A DNA stretch of 60,972 nucleotides from an uncultured Sulfitobacter sp. (GCA_947502265.1 CANMZB010000022.1:1-60972), one strand, 5' to 3'. Positions 26,737 through 35,497 are shown, numbered from the stretch's first letter. Notes: generated by a model not told the origin, from the sequence alone. Translations and numbers: made by a program.

Positions 26737-29062
26737 GGGTCAGCCCCTTCTCCGTCTGCCCGTGGGGGTGCTTGATCCGCTGCGCCTCATACAGCTCGTC
26801 GGCAATCTCGGTATTTACGGTCTGCACTGCCTCGCTGTTGGCCGTGGTCTCATCGGAAGTCAGGTAGGCTTTCGCCGCATAGAGACGGTCCAGCCGGCCA
26901 TCGATGATCTCATCCAGCACATCGCTGTCGCCCGTCTTGAGCGCCGCTACCTGATCATCACTCAACTCCCGCTCGATCTCCTGACGATAGACGTCCCTGC
27001 TGTTCTGGTCCGGGAATGTCTCGCCGAGGGTCGCGTCCTTCTCATGCGCGATGACGCGGGCGATTTCCGGGCGGTTCTGCGCCGCGATACCATCTCGCTC
27101 CGCCCGCTCGATCCCAGCATCCGTTTGCAGAGCGTCGGACACGCGGTCACGATAATCCGCGTCGCGCGCCGCACTCAGGTCAGCTTCGATGATTTCAGCT
27201 CGGTTGTTGGCCTCAAAAGAGGTGCCGTAGGTCTCGCCAAGCCCATGCGCCAGGTGATCCGGCATGTCGGGGTAGCGTTGCTTGAAATCAGCCGCCACGC
27301 TGTCGGACAGGGTCAGGTTGCTGTCGCCGCGATCCATTATCTCCTGAACCTCACGGTCGATCCTGTCAGCCCTTTCCCGGTCGGTGATTTCAACAACGCC
27401 TGAATCTTGCGTCGTGAACACCTCTCGCGGTGTGGCGAGGATATCGGGATGCCGTTCGAGATAATCGCGCTGCTCGCCCTCGATCTTGTCGTAAACCCGG
27501 TCTTCGATCTCGGTGGTCCGCGCCCGGATTTCCGTCTCGGTGGCCCCGCTTGCGCGCATGTCCTGACGGATGGCCCGCGCCTCGTTCTCGAATTGCTCGT
27601 CGCTGTAATGGAAATCGGCTTCCCGGTCGGTCTCGATGATACCGTCCGTCCGCAAAACCTCGGCACGTTCCAGGGTCGATCCAAGCTCGACGTGAACCCG
27701 GTCCAGCTTCTTGCTGGCCGTCTCAAGATCTGCGCGGCGATCGAGATTCAAACCATCGTTGAGGGCGATCTTTTGCAGGTCATCGGCAAGCCACTGGCGC
27801 TCAAGCGCCACGTTCGTCGCGCCCGTCTCAAGTCGGGCGATAACTGTCGAAGTGGAAATTCCGGTGTCGCGCAAGGCAGTGTCGATGCGCGCCCGCGTCT
27901 CCGGTTCGCCCGCCTGAGCGACCATGCCTTTGTTGATGTTCCCCTCCGAATAAACACCGCCGTCTGACGGCTTCTGCAAGAGGGTCTGCGACCGAACGCC
28001 AAGAGGCTGCATGTGCGCGACCTTTTCGTAGATCGCGTTCAACTGCTTTTCATATTGCGCCCTCGTCGACGCGGGTGCTTCGCGGATGAACTGTTCGACC
28101 CGCTCGGCCCGCTCCGCAAAACGTCCGCGCAGATCGTCAAATGCCTCTGTGGTAGCCATGTATAAATCTCCATTCGGTTCGACCTGTCCGCCTCGTGCGA
28201 GGAGTTCTCCTGCACTGAACAAGGCATTCGCAATATCTTCCCGGTTCTCTTCCGACGCCTCGGCGGACAGGGAACTGTAGATCTTCGAGGTGTTGGCGAT
28301 CTCCGCCAGCGTTCGGTCGAGGTCTTTCCCGACGCGCTCGCGCCCGACGGGCACCCTGCCCTCTTCCCTGGCGGCATAGACCTCGCCGGTTCTTGCGGGA
28401 TAGGTTATCACGCCACGATCCACGCGCCGTGTGGCCTCAAGCCGAACGCCATGCTTTTCGGCCTCTTCGACCATCGCAATGCGGAAATTATCGTAGTTGA
28501 AGTGATGATCGCGTCCCAAAAAGAAGAACTCGCCCTCCTGCGACTTCCGGTTCAGCACCACATGGGCATGAGGATGCGACCGGTCCTCGTGGACCGCGAT
28601 GAGATAGTCGAAGTGACGGTCTTCATTTTGAAAGAACCGCTCGCATACGCCGGTTGCGATATCGCGCACATCGGTTCCGCGTGTGCCTATGGGAAAGGAC
28701 ATGAGAAGATGGGTCGTGTGGCCCATCTTCGGGTTGAACCCTTCATCCCAGCGTCTTGCAAACCGGTCCGCAACTTCCTTGATCTCGTCCTTACCGAACG
28801 TCCCCTCCCTCGACAGGATGCTCCGGCTGTCAACAATGTGGGACGATTTCGAAGTCAGGTAGTCGAGCTGGTTGGAAAGCTGGCCCTTTGTGCTGCATCC
28901 ACCCGATCGGATCGCCTTGAAGACGGCGGCGCGATTGCCCGCTGCGGCTCGGGTCATCTGCCGTTGCTTCTGACCTACACCCTGCATCGAGCCGCGCACA
29001 CGGCTCCAGCCCTTTTCGAACAACTCGCCGGTGACGGCGGTGACGGCATCATTCCGCACCAT
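26729..29062 (-). CDS. VirD2-type relaxase
   Basis: 777-residue relaxase of the VirD2/MobA type. The first 230 residues hold the nicking domain: candidate nucleophile Tyr in QLDYLTSKSS, and the metal-binding histidines in AVHEDRSHPHAHVVLNRK. It nicks oriT, stays covalently bound to the 5' end and pilots the strand. The remaining 500 residues are charged, largely helical and repetitive with no helicase motif, perhaps a secretion signal and scaffold. Starts within the mobC 3' end (14-bp overlap). Confidence 0.92.
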   Translation of the reverse strand: MVRNDAVTAVTGELFEKGWSRVRGSMQGVGQKQRQMTRAAAGNRAAVFKAIRSGGCSTKGQLSNQLDYLTSKSSHIVDSRSILSREGTFGKDEIKEVADRFARRWDEGFNPKMGHTTHLLMSFPIGTRGTDVRDIATGVCERFFQNEDRHFDYLIAVHEDRSHPHAHVVLNRKSQEGEFFFLGRDHHFNYDNFRIAMVEEAEKHGVRLEATRRVDRGVITYPARTGEVYAAREEGRVPVGRERVGKDLDRTLAEIANTSKIYSSLSAEASEENREDIANALFSAGELLARGGQVEPNGDLYMATTEAFDDLRGRFAERAERVEQFIREAPASTRAQYEKQLNAIYEKVAHMQPLGVRSQTLLQKPSDGGVYSEGNINKGMVAQAGEPETRARIDTALRDTGISTSTVIARLETGATNVALERQWLADDLQKIALNDGLNLDRRADLETASKKLDRVHVELGSTLERAEVLRTDGIIETDREADFHYSDEQFENEARAIRQDMRASGATETEIRARTTEIEDRVYDKIEGEQRDYLERHPDILATPREVFTTQDSGVVEITDRERADRIDREVQEIMDRGDSNLTLSDSVAADFKQRYPDMPDHLAHGLGETYGTSFEANNRAEIIEADLSAARDADYRDRVSDALQTDAGIERAERDGIAAQNRPEIARVIAHEKDATLGETFPDQNSRDVYRQEIERELSDDQVAALKTGDSDVLDEIIDGRLDRLYAAKAYLTSDETTANSEAVQTVNTEIADELYEAQRIKHPHGQTEKGLTHG

Positions 29063-29624
29063 CGGCCAACTCCTTCAGGGCGCTGCGGACCCGAAGGTCC
29101 ATCTCCGATTGCCGTCGCTGGGCAAGCAGGTGAACCTGGTCGGCGAAGTCCAGAACGAACCCGGCCAAGGCCCGTACCTGCTCAAGACTGCTCTTACTGA
29201 ACGGAGGCCTCATGCCCTTGTTGGCCGCTTCGTTCATCCTTTTGGCGATCTGGCTCACGTTGTTTCCGACGCGATTGAGCGCAGCGCGAAACCCCGCAAG
29301 TTCAGCGCCGAGCTGGTCGTCGGGGATGAACAATCCATTGGCGGCCTGAATCAGACGGCGCAAACCATCCGACCGGCTGGCGATATTCTGCTTAGCGAGA
29401 ACCGCGTCGAACGCCCGCAGCTCGTCTTCGGACAACGTGACGGTCACGACGCGGTTGCGGGTGCTGCTCTCGCGCTGCCGCTCTTTTTCAGTGCGGAGGA
29501 TATAGTAGATCGCTCGCGTGGTCACACCATAACGATCCGCAATGGCCTGATGCGAAACGCCTTTCGCCCGATTACGAACGATGGCCAGCCGCTCCTCGCG
29601 GGTCAGACGACGTCGTGGCAACAT
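29049..29624 (-). CDS. MobC-like relaxosome accessory protein
   Basis: 191 residues. The N-terminus is a helix-turn-helix (SHQAIADRYGVTTRAIYYIL), followed by a ribbon-helix-helix-like part with VVTVTLSEDELRAFDAVLA and the MobC signature FRAALNRVGNNVSQIAKRMN. It would bind oriT and help the relaxase nick, and may autoregulate the mob operon. ATG 29624 was preferred over a TTG at 29633. The oriT-like dyad lies just upstream. Confidence 0.85.
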   Translation of the reverse strand: MLPRRRLTREERLAIVRNRAKGVSHQAIADRYGVTTRAIYYILRTEKERQRESSTRNRVVTVTLSEDELRAFDAVLAKQNIASRSDGLRRLIQAANGLFIPDDQLGAELAGFRAALNRVGNNVSQIAKRMNEAANKGMRPPFSKSSLEQVRALAGFVLDFADQVHLLAQRRQSEMDLRVRSALKELADGAE

Positions 29625-29659
29625 AATGAACAATCACTCCCTATTTCCTGCTACCTTCC

Positions 29660-29727
29660 ATACAGAAAATCAGGCTTCGATGCAATTTGGATTGCATCGT
29701 GAATCGAAGCCGTCGAGATTGTCTGTA
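29660..29727. other. Nested inverted repeats, likely oriT / MobC-binding region
   Basis: Three symmetric elements are nested: ATACAG...CTGTAT at the edges, GGCTTCGA (29673-29680) with TCGAAGCC (29704-29711), and CGATGCAAT-TTGG-ATTGCATCG (29678-29699). The middle pairs share bases, so alternative hairpins can form, as is common next to nick sites. Its place between mobC and the virC-like genes fits oriT. I found no nick sequence I can name with certainty. Confidence 0.55.
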
Positions 29728-29979
29728 TTCCATCGAAGCGATTCCAGCTCGGTATCGCGCGTCGAACCAACGGTGAGACCGACCTGAAACCTCGTTGAAG
29801 GTCGCGCGGCCCAGAATGGGCCGCCAGAGGCCCTCGAACCTGATCCCGCCACCCCCTCCTAAGAAAACACCAGCATGGCCATCTGACGGCCCGCTCCGGC
29901 TGTCTGGGTCCATGCTTCCCATTACTGCCTGCCTCCGATTGCAGCCGTGCTATGCCGACTTTGAGCGGATCGGCAGGCA

Positions 29980-30364
29980 GAACGCGGTATGTGAATTACG
30001 GAACACAGAACACAGAACGCGGGTTACAGTAAACCGGACACCGAACACCGGATGCCGAACGCCGTCAGCCGTAAACCGGACACAGAAAACCAACTGCCGA
30101 TCAAGGCACGCCGAACACAGAATGTGGAATACAGCACACTGCCAACAGAACACCGAACATAGACTACCGACTACGGTACGCAGTACGCAGTATACTTAAC
30201 GCATGACATGGAGCACCGACTACCTAACACGCAACGCCGACACTAGAACCAGCAACACGGGATGTGGGATAATTGACAAGGAACACAGAACACGGCAGAT
30301 AGAACACCGAGCACGCATAACCGAACGCCTATAACAGAACACGGGATGCGGAACACAGGACTGG
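29980..30364 (+). repeat. Contiguous degenerate heptad array, about 55 x 7 bp
   Basis: Cut into sevens from 29980, this whole stretch keeps one phase with no insertion or deletion. The consensus is G-N-A-Y-R-C-N, best form GAACACC/GAACACA. By hand count, position 1 is G in about 45 of 55 units, position 3 A in 41, position 4 a pyrimidine in 45, position 5 a purine in 53 and position 6 C in 43. It ends just before the virC1-like start. No protein is plausibly encoded in it. Candidate roles are a centromere or a transfer enhancer bound by the neighbouring proteins. Confidence 0.85.
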
Positions 30365-30372
30365 ACCAGACA

Positions 30373-31089
30373 ATGCCGAACGACGACATGAAAGTAATTG
30401 CCGTGCTGACCCGAAAAGGCGGTGCCGGAAAGACGACACTGGCCAGAGCCTTGATCAGTGCGGCAATGCGACGGGGCAAGCGTTGCCTCGTCCTGGATGC
30501 GGACCCTCAACAGGCCCTTCACCGGTGGGCGACGAAGCTGAAGATCAGCGATCCTCTTTTCAGGATCGAGGCCCTGACCACCACTGGCGAACTGGCGGCG
30601 AAAACCGACGAGGCATGGGAAGACGGAAAGACCGATTTCATCATCATCGACACGCTCGGGGCAGGCGGCGCATGGGCGGACGACATTGCAGAAGCCAGCG
30701 ATGCCCTCGTGATCCCGATGATGTTGAGTGCCGACGACATGGAAATCACGAAAGACACCTACAACTGGTACGTCGAGCTGAAAGACCGTACCGAAGATCC
30801 CGAAAATCTGCCGTCTCTCAGTGTCGTGTTGTCAGCGGTTCCGCCAAAACCCAGCAAAGCCGAGTCCGAAGTGGAGCAGGAAGCGCTGGAAAATTTCCCC
30901 GTGATCGATGAATATTTCATGTCTCGCAAGCAACATCGGGACGCTTCGCAGACCGGCTTTCTTCACCAGATCGCAAAAGACCGGCGCAAAAGCCGGAATC
31001 CGCTGATGCGGCACCATGCGAAGTATTTCGAGGAAGCGCTGGACGAAGCCGATGCGATCCTCGACCAGATCGTGAAGGCGGCGTCCTGA
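30373..31089 (+). CDS. virC1: VirC1-like ParA/MinD-superfamily ATPase
   Basis: 238 residues with the deviant Walker A LTRKGGAGKTT at the N-terminus, switch DADPQQALHRW and the Walker B region FIIIDTLGAGGA. The later part (LSVVLSAVPP... ALENFPVIDEY) resembles VirC1 of Agrobacterium, the ATPase that binds overdrive and recruits the transfer intermediate to the cell pole, more than chromosomal ParA. Start at ATG 30373; ATG 30388 is also possible. The 7-bp array ends immediately upstream, and the next gene overlaps by 1 bp. Confidence 0.8.
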   Translation: MPNDDMKVIAVLTRKGGAGKTTLARALISAAMRRGKRCLVLDADPQQALHRWATKLKISDPLFRIEALTTTGELAAKTDEAWEDGKTDFIIIDTLGAGGAWADDIAEASDALVIPMMLSADDMEITKDTYNWYVELKDRTEDPENLPSLSVVLSAVPPKPSKAESEVEQEALENFPVIDEYFMSRKQHRDASQTGFLHQIAKDRRKSRNPLMRHHAKYFEEALDEADAILDQIVKAAS

Positions 31090-31748
31090 TGGCCCGCAAG
31101 CAGAGACCGAAAATCAGCGGCGCTGACGAAAACTACCAAAGCAGTATCGTCTCGTCCCGTGATCTCAAAGTCCTTCCCACGACCAGGCTTCCGGTTGCTG
31201 AGGAGCCGAAGAAAGACGAACCCGAGCCCTTGCCAATTGCCGCTGAGGCGAAGCCGGTCCATGCGGCCAGGAAGCCTGCGGAGAAGCCCGCATCGAAACG
31301 AAAGACAACCGGCACGCGTACGTCAGCAAAGAAGATGCCGAAGGAAAGTGACGCGGCAGAAACCCGGTCGGTAAATCTGTTCGTGACCCCCAGGCTCGAT
31401 CACGCCCCGAAGCTCGACGCTCTCGAAGCCAAGGGTCTGCCGCGCCGGGACATGATCGCTCTGGCGGGACGGCGCGCGACACAGAGTTTCGTGCCGGAAC
31501 CGAAATACGTCGCACCTGCGGAAGTCGACAGGATGCCCGCAAGGGGTGGGCACAAAAACTCGAAGATGGTCGATGGGGACTTGCTGGACAAGCTGCGCGA
31601 AAAACATGATCCGCTGCGGATCCATTCGGATTTCGCGATGATCCGCGGCCAGTACGAACTGCTGTTCTGGTCCTGCCTCGATGATGTGATCGATGAACTG
31701 AATGAAAAATACGGGGTGAAAGCAAAGCAAGGCCCTTCCGGGGCATAA
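31089..31748 (+). CDS. VirC2-like basic DNA-binding partner
   Basis: 219 residues. The first 90 are lysine/proline-rich and disordered-looking; from about residue 95 a ribbon-helix-helix-like unit follows (RSVNLFVTPRLDHAPKLDAL, then GLPRRDMIALAGRRA), and the C-terminal 60 residues are helical. Agrobacterium VirC2 is a ribbon-helix-helix protein that binds overdrive beside VirC1. Gene order, size and layout support a VirC2-like role, but similarity is only by eye. It is the best candidate to read the heptad array. Confidence 0.6.
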   Translation: MARKQRPKISGADENYQSSIVSSRDLKVLPTTRLPVAEEPKKDEPEPLPIAAEAKPVHAARKPAEKPASKRKTTGTRTSAKKMPKESDAAETRSVNLFVTPRLDHAPKLDALEAKGLPRRDMIALAGRRATQSFVPEPKYVAPAEVDRMPARGGHKNSKMVDGDLLDKLREKHDPLRIHSDFAMIRGQYELLFWSCLDDVIDELNEKYGVKAKQGPSGA

Positions 31749-31775
31749 GGGAAGAATGAAACCATCTGCTCCAAA

Positions 31776-31878
31776 GGGGGGAGGAGTTTAGGCTTCCTCC
31801 CCCCTGAAGCGAAATCGACAGGGCCGTGTCCTCGCGCGTCGCGCTGCGGGCCGCACCACCCCCGTCGATTTCGCTTCA
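31776..31878. repeat. Two large inverted repeats downstream of the virC2-like gene
   Basis: GGGGGGAGGA (31776-31785) pairs with TCCTCCCCCC (31795-31804). Immediately after, TGAAGCGAAATCGAC (31805-31819) pairs perfectly with GTCGATTTCGCTTCA (31864-31878) over a 44-nt loop. No T-tract follows on the plus strand, so it is not a standard terminator; a protein-binding or single-strand structure is possible. Confidence 0.6.
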
Positions 31879-31997
31879 CCCCCCACCTCTCACGCTCGCC
31901 GCTCGGCAGGCGGTCAGCGAGGCTGACCGCCGCATCCATCGTGTCGTGATGCGAGGTCGAAAAGCCCTGCGACCAGTGGATGAAGAGGAAAGAAACC

Positions 31998-32150
31998 ATG
32001 TCCAGGCAGAAGAGACTCCAAGCGAAAGCGGTCCGCCGCATCCTTAATGCTAGAACGCGCGAGGTCGTCGGCTGGCTCTACCAGTGGAACACCGGCGCAC
32101 TTGTGCCACGTTGGAAAGACGCGCCCGTCAAGGAGGTAGTCTATGAGTGA
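31998..32150 (+). CDS. 50-residue conserved small protein (VGWLY family, copy 1)
   Basis: Short gene: 50 residues with ATG at 31998 and AGGAAAG upstream. A basic N-terminus is followed by ILNARTREVVGWLYQWNTG and ends KEVVYE. A clear paralogue lies at 55965-56180 (KTGKVVGWLYEWNTGALVP), with the same core and C-terminus. Conservation of a distant pair supports a real gene. Its stop overlaps the next gene's start (ATGAGTGA). The Trp/Tyr-rich core looks like a small beta-sheet domain; function unknown. Confidence 0.75.
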   Translation: MSRQKRLQAKAVRRILNARTREVVGWLYQWNTGALVPRWKDAPVKEVVYE

Positions 32151-32400
32151 GAACGGTCTGTTCGCCTTGCACGGGGAGGACGCGGTGCATCATCTGGGCG
32201 TAATCTATTCCACAAGCGAGGCGACGTTGCGGGCTTTCGGCGCGTCCTACATGCGCGACCCGAAGACGATTGGCTCTCTCAAGCTGGTCAACCCTTCCGG
32301 CCAGCTCGTCGCCACCTTCGACGTATGGGCCGATAACTGGAAAGATGCCGCCTGCGATGCCGCATCATCTTCCATTTGCAATAGAAAAACCGTAGGGTGA
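32143..32400 (+). CDS. Small hypothetical protein
   Basis: 85 residues, cytoplasmic, with the stretch HHLGVIYSTSEATLRAFGAS and a conserved-looking VNPSGQLVATFDVWAD. It overlaps the 50-residue gene upstream by 8 bp and precedes a secreted protein gene, so a three-gene operon is likely. I do not recognise the family. Confidence 0.6.
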   Translation: MSENGLFALHGEDAVHHLGVIYSTSEATLRAFGASYMRDPKTIGSLKLVNPSGQLVATFDVWADNWKDAACDAASSSICNRKTVG

Positions 32401-32420
32401 ACAGGATAAGGAGACATGCG

Positions 32421-32840
32421 ATGTGTCTGAAAATGAAAACGATTTTGGGCCTCGTTCTGGCTCTCGCTCCGGCTTCCGCCTTCGCTTGGGAATATGAACT
32501 CGAACGTGGCGTCGATCTCTACAGCGCCACCGATGGGGTCGCTGCCGTTCGTCTGGTTTGCGATCCCAACAACGTCTATGGCGGAACGCCGGAAACGGCG
32601 GTTCTCGTCCGGCTTGGCGGCACTGACGACGCGACGGCAGACGCCACGTTCCGGTTCGCAGACAATGTGAGCGTCACCGGGACGATGGTTCATGGCCGTA
32701 TCAGCAAGGCTCATGTGCCAGCGGAAGTCTGGAATGATCTTTTGACGGGATTCCGGTCGAACGAAACGGTCGAAGTGACCGTGGACACCCGGACGGAAAA
32801 CGTGACGCTCGGGGAACCGATGCCGTTCACCTGCACCTGA
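32421..32840 (+). CDS. Secreted hypothetical protein
   Basis: 139 residues from ATG 32421, preceded by AAGGAG. A signal peptide ends at ASAFAW; the mature part is mostly beta strands with two Cys (VCDPNN and PFTCT at the very end) that could pair. No family recognised. It ends the short rightward operon and is convergent with ardC. Confidence 0.6.
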   Translation: MCLKMKTILGLVLALAPASAFAWEYELERGVDLYSATDGVAAVRLVCDPNNVYGGTPETAVLVRLGGTDDATADATFRFADNVSVTGTMVHGRISKAHVPAEVWNDLLTGFRSNETVEVTVDTRTENVTLGEPMPFTCT

Positions 32841-32951
32841 CGCGGCCCGAAGGGCACGGCGCGTAGCGCCGGGCGGGGGCGGAAGCGGGCGCAGCTCGGT
32901 TCCGCCCCCGTCAATTCCGGGGCCTCGAGCCTAGTCACGCCAGCCGGAACG

Positions 32952-32978
32952 AAAAACCCCCGCCACAATCGGCGAGGG
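32952..32978 (-). terminator. Rho-independent terminator of the ardC operon
   Basis: On the minus strand CCCTCGCC, a short loop and GGCGGGG are followed by GTTTTT. It lies 80 bp beyond the ardC stop, in the right orientation. Confidence 0.7.
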
Positions 32979-33057
32979 CAGGGGCCTTTCGGCCAACAAG
33001 GAGTTCGCGGACGGTATCAAGGGATTCCGGGATGCAACGGCCTTATTGGACAGCCGC

Positions 33058-33960
33058 TCACGCGGCCACCTGTTCGTCCGTCTCTGCGGTGCCGGTCGCG
33101 GCGATCACGTAATCAACCGCTTTCTGCGCTTCTGATGCCGCCTTGAAGATCATGCCCTTGTCGGCTTTCAGGGCCTCAAGCCAGCCTTCGACATAGGCGG
33201 CGCTCTGGCCGAAGTCCGGGGTCAGGCCAAGGCGGACACACAACATGCAGTTGCCGATCTCCGCGACCAGTTCCTCGAACGCATAACCCTTGCGGTCGGT
33301 GTATTTCTTGATCCGGTCCAGGCGTTTTTCCGCGCCGGTCCAGTGCGTGATTTCATGGGCAAGGGTGCCATAATATCCCGCCGCGTCGTGGAAGGTCGCA
33401 ATCGGCGGCATGTGGATGCTGTCGGTCGCGGGGCGATAGTAGGCGCGCGGCTCGTCGCTGGTCAGGATTTCCGCGCCGGTTCCGGCAAAAAACGCTTCAA
33501 GCTCCGCGTCGGCCTCGGTGCCAAGGTCGCGGGCCGGATCGGGGCGGATATAGTATTCCTCCGGCAAGCCCTCGATCTGGTCGGCATTGAACACGTTGTT
33601 GAACTTCGCATAGGGTATGCGCCGCTTGTCCTCGCCTTCCGGCTTGCCTTCGTCGTCCTTCTCGAACGTGCCGTAGAAAACCGACTTCGCGGCCTTCGCG
33701 CCCTTCATGACATTGCCGCCAAGCTCCTGTGCCTGCCGAAACGTCATCCAGCGTTCGGACGTGAACCCGCGTTCCGCTGCCGTCGCCCATAACATCAGAA
33801 TGTTGATGCCGCGATAGGCTTCCTCATTGTGGCGGACGGGCAGACAAGCGCCACCCCTGCCGCCAGTCCACGGCTGCCGCCACGGCGGAGTGCCTGCCTC
33901 GATCTGCGCGATGATGGTATCGGTGACATGCTGGTGAAGGTCGAAACGTGCCTTTCCCAT
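33058..33960 (-). CDS. ardC: ArdC-type antirestriction protein
   Basis: 300 residues: an N-terminal single-strand-DNA-binding domain (TIIAQIEAGTPPWRQPW, YRGINILMLW) and a C-terminal zincin-like domain with HEITHW at about residue 204 (LAHEITHWTGAEKRLDR). ArdC proteins shield incoming DNA from host restriction. ATG 33960 gives the standard N-terminus; the frame runs further upstream without a credible start. It follows a 73-residue gene by 2 bp and a structured leader also found at 42.6 kb. Confidence 0.92.
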   Translation of the reverse strand: MGKARFDLHQHVTDTIIAQIEAGTPPWRQPWTGGRGGACLPVRHNEEAYRGINILMLWATAAERGFTSERWMTFRQAQELGGNVMKGAKAAKSVFYGTFEKDDEGKPEGEDKRRIPYAKFNNVFNADQIEGLPEEYYIRPDPARDLGTEADAELEAFFAGTGAEILTSDEPRAYYRPATDSIHMPPIATFHDAAGYYGTLAHEITHWTGAEKRLDRIKKYTDRKGYAFEELVAEIGNCMLCVRLGLTPDFGQSAAYVEGWLEALKADKGMIFKAASEAQKAVDYVIAATGTAETDEQVAA

Positions 33961-33962
33961 GT

Positions 33963-34184
33963 TCAACCCTCCACTGCGAAAATGACGGTTTCGTCCTCGA
34001 CCGTATAGGGCACGGCCTTGGACAACAGGTGCGCGACGGCTTCTGCGGGAACCGTGGCAAAGGTGTCGGTGATGATCCTGCACATGCACTCGCGGTCGGC
34101 CTCGAAAGTGTAGCCGTTGATTGCCCATGCGATCAGGCCGGGGGTGTGAACAGCGGGGGATGATCCAAGTCGATAGGTAGCCAT
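33963..34184 (-). CDS. Small hypothetical protein upstream of ardC
   Basis: 73 residues from ATG 34184 with GGAAGG 8 bp upstream. Soluble, containing AWAINGYTFEADRECMCRII and a C-terminal strand VEDETVIFAVEG. It is the first gene downstream of the repeated leader and is coupled to ardC, so it is likely an early-expressed leading-region gene. Family not recognised. Confidence 0.6.
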   Translation of the reverse strand: MATYRLGSSPAVHTPGLIAWAINGYTFEADRECMCRIITDTFATVPAEAVAHLLSKAVPYTVEDETVIFAVEG

Positions 34185-34188
34185 TTGT

Positions 34189-34500
34189 GGCCCTTCCTTG
34201 TGGCGATGCCCTGTCCGGTCTGGTGCCGAAAATCGGGGCGGGGTTTCTGGCGAGGAAGCGCGAAGCGCGCCCCTCTCCTGAAAACCTGCCTCCCGGCGAG
34301 GGCAGGAGGGGGGCCCGCGCAAGGTTGTCCGTAGGGGCGAAGGGGAGGGGGATCACCCGGCGACGCAGCCCGACCGCAGGGAGGGACCGTCGTTGGGGAC
34401 ACCCCTTCGCCCCGTCAAGCGGACAGCCTTGCGTGGGGGAACCGGCGGTTTCCCTCTTCTCTTGGCGGTGAAGCGGCGTTCGGCTTGTCCGAACCCCGAA
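34189..34500 (-). repeat. Structured leader repeat, copy 1 (upstream of the ardC operon)
   Basis: About 300 bp shared with 42593-42905. The 120 bp next to the gene are nearly identical in both (shared GTGGCGATGCCCTGTCCGG and GGGGCGGGGTTTCTGGCGAG); after a divergent patch a second conserved block (GGGGGATCACCCGGCGACGC) returns. On the minus strand it can fold, for example CCTGCC...GGCAGG and GGGG-TGT-CCCC. Both copies directly precede leftward genes, so this is a candidate promoter/5' leader. No gene is visible inside. Confidence 0.7.
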
Positions 34501-34753
34501 CCGCGCCCCAGCGATCGTCACTGTCAGGTGTCAGGCAAAACCGACTTTTGTGTCAGGTCGCTGACCCATCTCGCGGGTGCAGAACGCCTAGCGGTCGTTC
34601 GTGCGTAGCGCGGCGAACGCCCGGAAAGAGCCCAATCTGACGAATGCTGCGTTCTGCACGAATGTCGGACAACACAGGCGAGGCAAAAGCCTTCAATAAG
34701 TGTTCAGTTTGGAACGGGGTTTTCGAAGCGCCAATCGGGCTGGTTTGCGCATG

Positions 34754-34777
34754 TTCCAAAAACCAGGGTTTTTGGAA
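34754..34777. repeat. 24-bp palindrome
   Basis: TTCCAAAAACC-AG-GGTTTTTGGAA, an 11-bp perfect stem with a 2-nt centre, in the otherwise gene-free stretch 34501-34930. A binding site or small terminator are possible. The rest of the stretch shows no gene that I can support. Confidence 0.55.
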
Positions 34778-34930
34778 TGCCTACGAATGATCTGCACGTT
34801 TATACGCTTTGGCAATTTCTAGCCCTATGCCTGACCAGAGCGATCCAATCGTCGGCATTAAGTCGCGCCTGATTGAAATTCACTGCGCAGTTGAATACCC
34901 CCAACAAGCCATCAATGCGACAAGCCTATT

Positions 34931-35497
34931 TCAAGGGCTGACCCCGTCAACGGCACCGCCTGCTGCAACGAACGTTCCATCAAGCCAGCTATAGGCCGCA
35001 AAGCAAATGTCGCTCCCTGATGCATCACAGTTCACGCCATCCTGAGCCATCAGCAATATTGCCTTATCACCCAGAGAAACCGTGATCATCCCAAGCCCCG
35101 TAAAGCTGAACTGTTGATAAGGGTTGTCCGGATCGTTTGTGGATACAAAAACGTCTATCATCCGCCCGGCGCCGAACCCGTGGAACAACGTCGCGGAGGT
35201 TGAACAATCAAACACTCCGCTATCGATAATCGGATCGGTAATCCCATCACGGTTAAAGTCGGCTATGTATTGCGCACCGCCTAAGTTTACTGTCAGCTCT
35301 CCGTCATCAATCTCCGAGCAAGCGTCCCCTTGCGTTTCAATGAACCCGCGAAGGACAGGCGCGAAGCGCTCACTCGCTTCTGCAATCATATCTTCTTTAT
35401 AGGATGTATTCGTCTGCGCGCCCTGCGCGAACAAAGAGCAAGAGGTGGCCGCCAGTATCGCGACAATCATTGTGGTTTGATGCAAAATTCCACCCAT
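34931..35497 (-). CDS. Secreted protein with an EF-hand-like calcium loop
   Basis: 188 residues. Signal region at the N-terminus (MIVAILAATSCSLFAQG). The mature part contains DFNRDGITDPI, a DxNxDGxxD calcium loop of the kind found in FG-GAP/EF-hand secreted proteins, and several Cys (GDACSE, VFDCST, GVNCDA, DICFAA). Base composition is lower in G+C than the transfer genes. Family not recognised; likely cargo. Confidence 0.6.
   Translation of the reverse strand: MGGILHQTTMIVAILAATSCSLFAQGAQTNTSYKEDMIAEASERFAPVLRGFIETQGDACSEIDDGELTVNLGGAQYIADFNRDGITDPIIDSGVFDCSTSATLFHGFGAGRMIDVFVSTNDPDNPYQQFSFTGLGMITVSLGDKAILLMAQDGVNCDASGSDICFAAYSWLDGTFVAAGGAVDGVSP

Noticed and set aside
29795..30199. Open frames through the heptad array, on both strands
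   Set aside because: The peptides only echo the 7-bp repeat read in three frames (NTEHR, TPN...), with no start site or domain.
33961..34521. N-terminal extension of ArdC
   Set aside because: No start site, passes through another gene and the repeated leader; the ArdC family begins at 33960.
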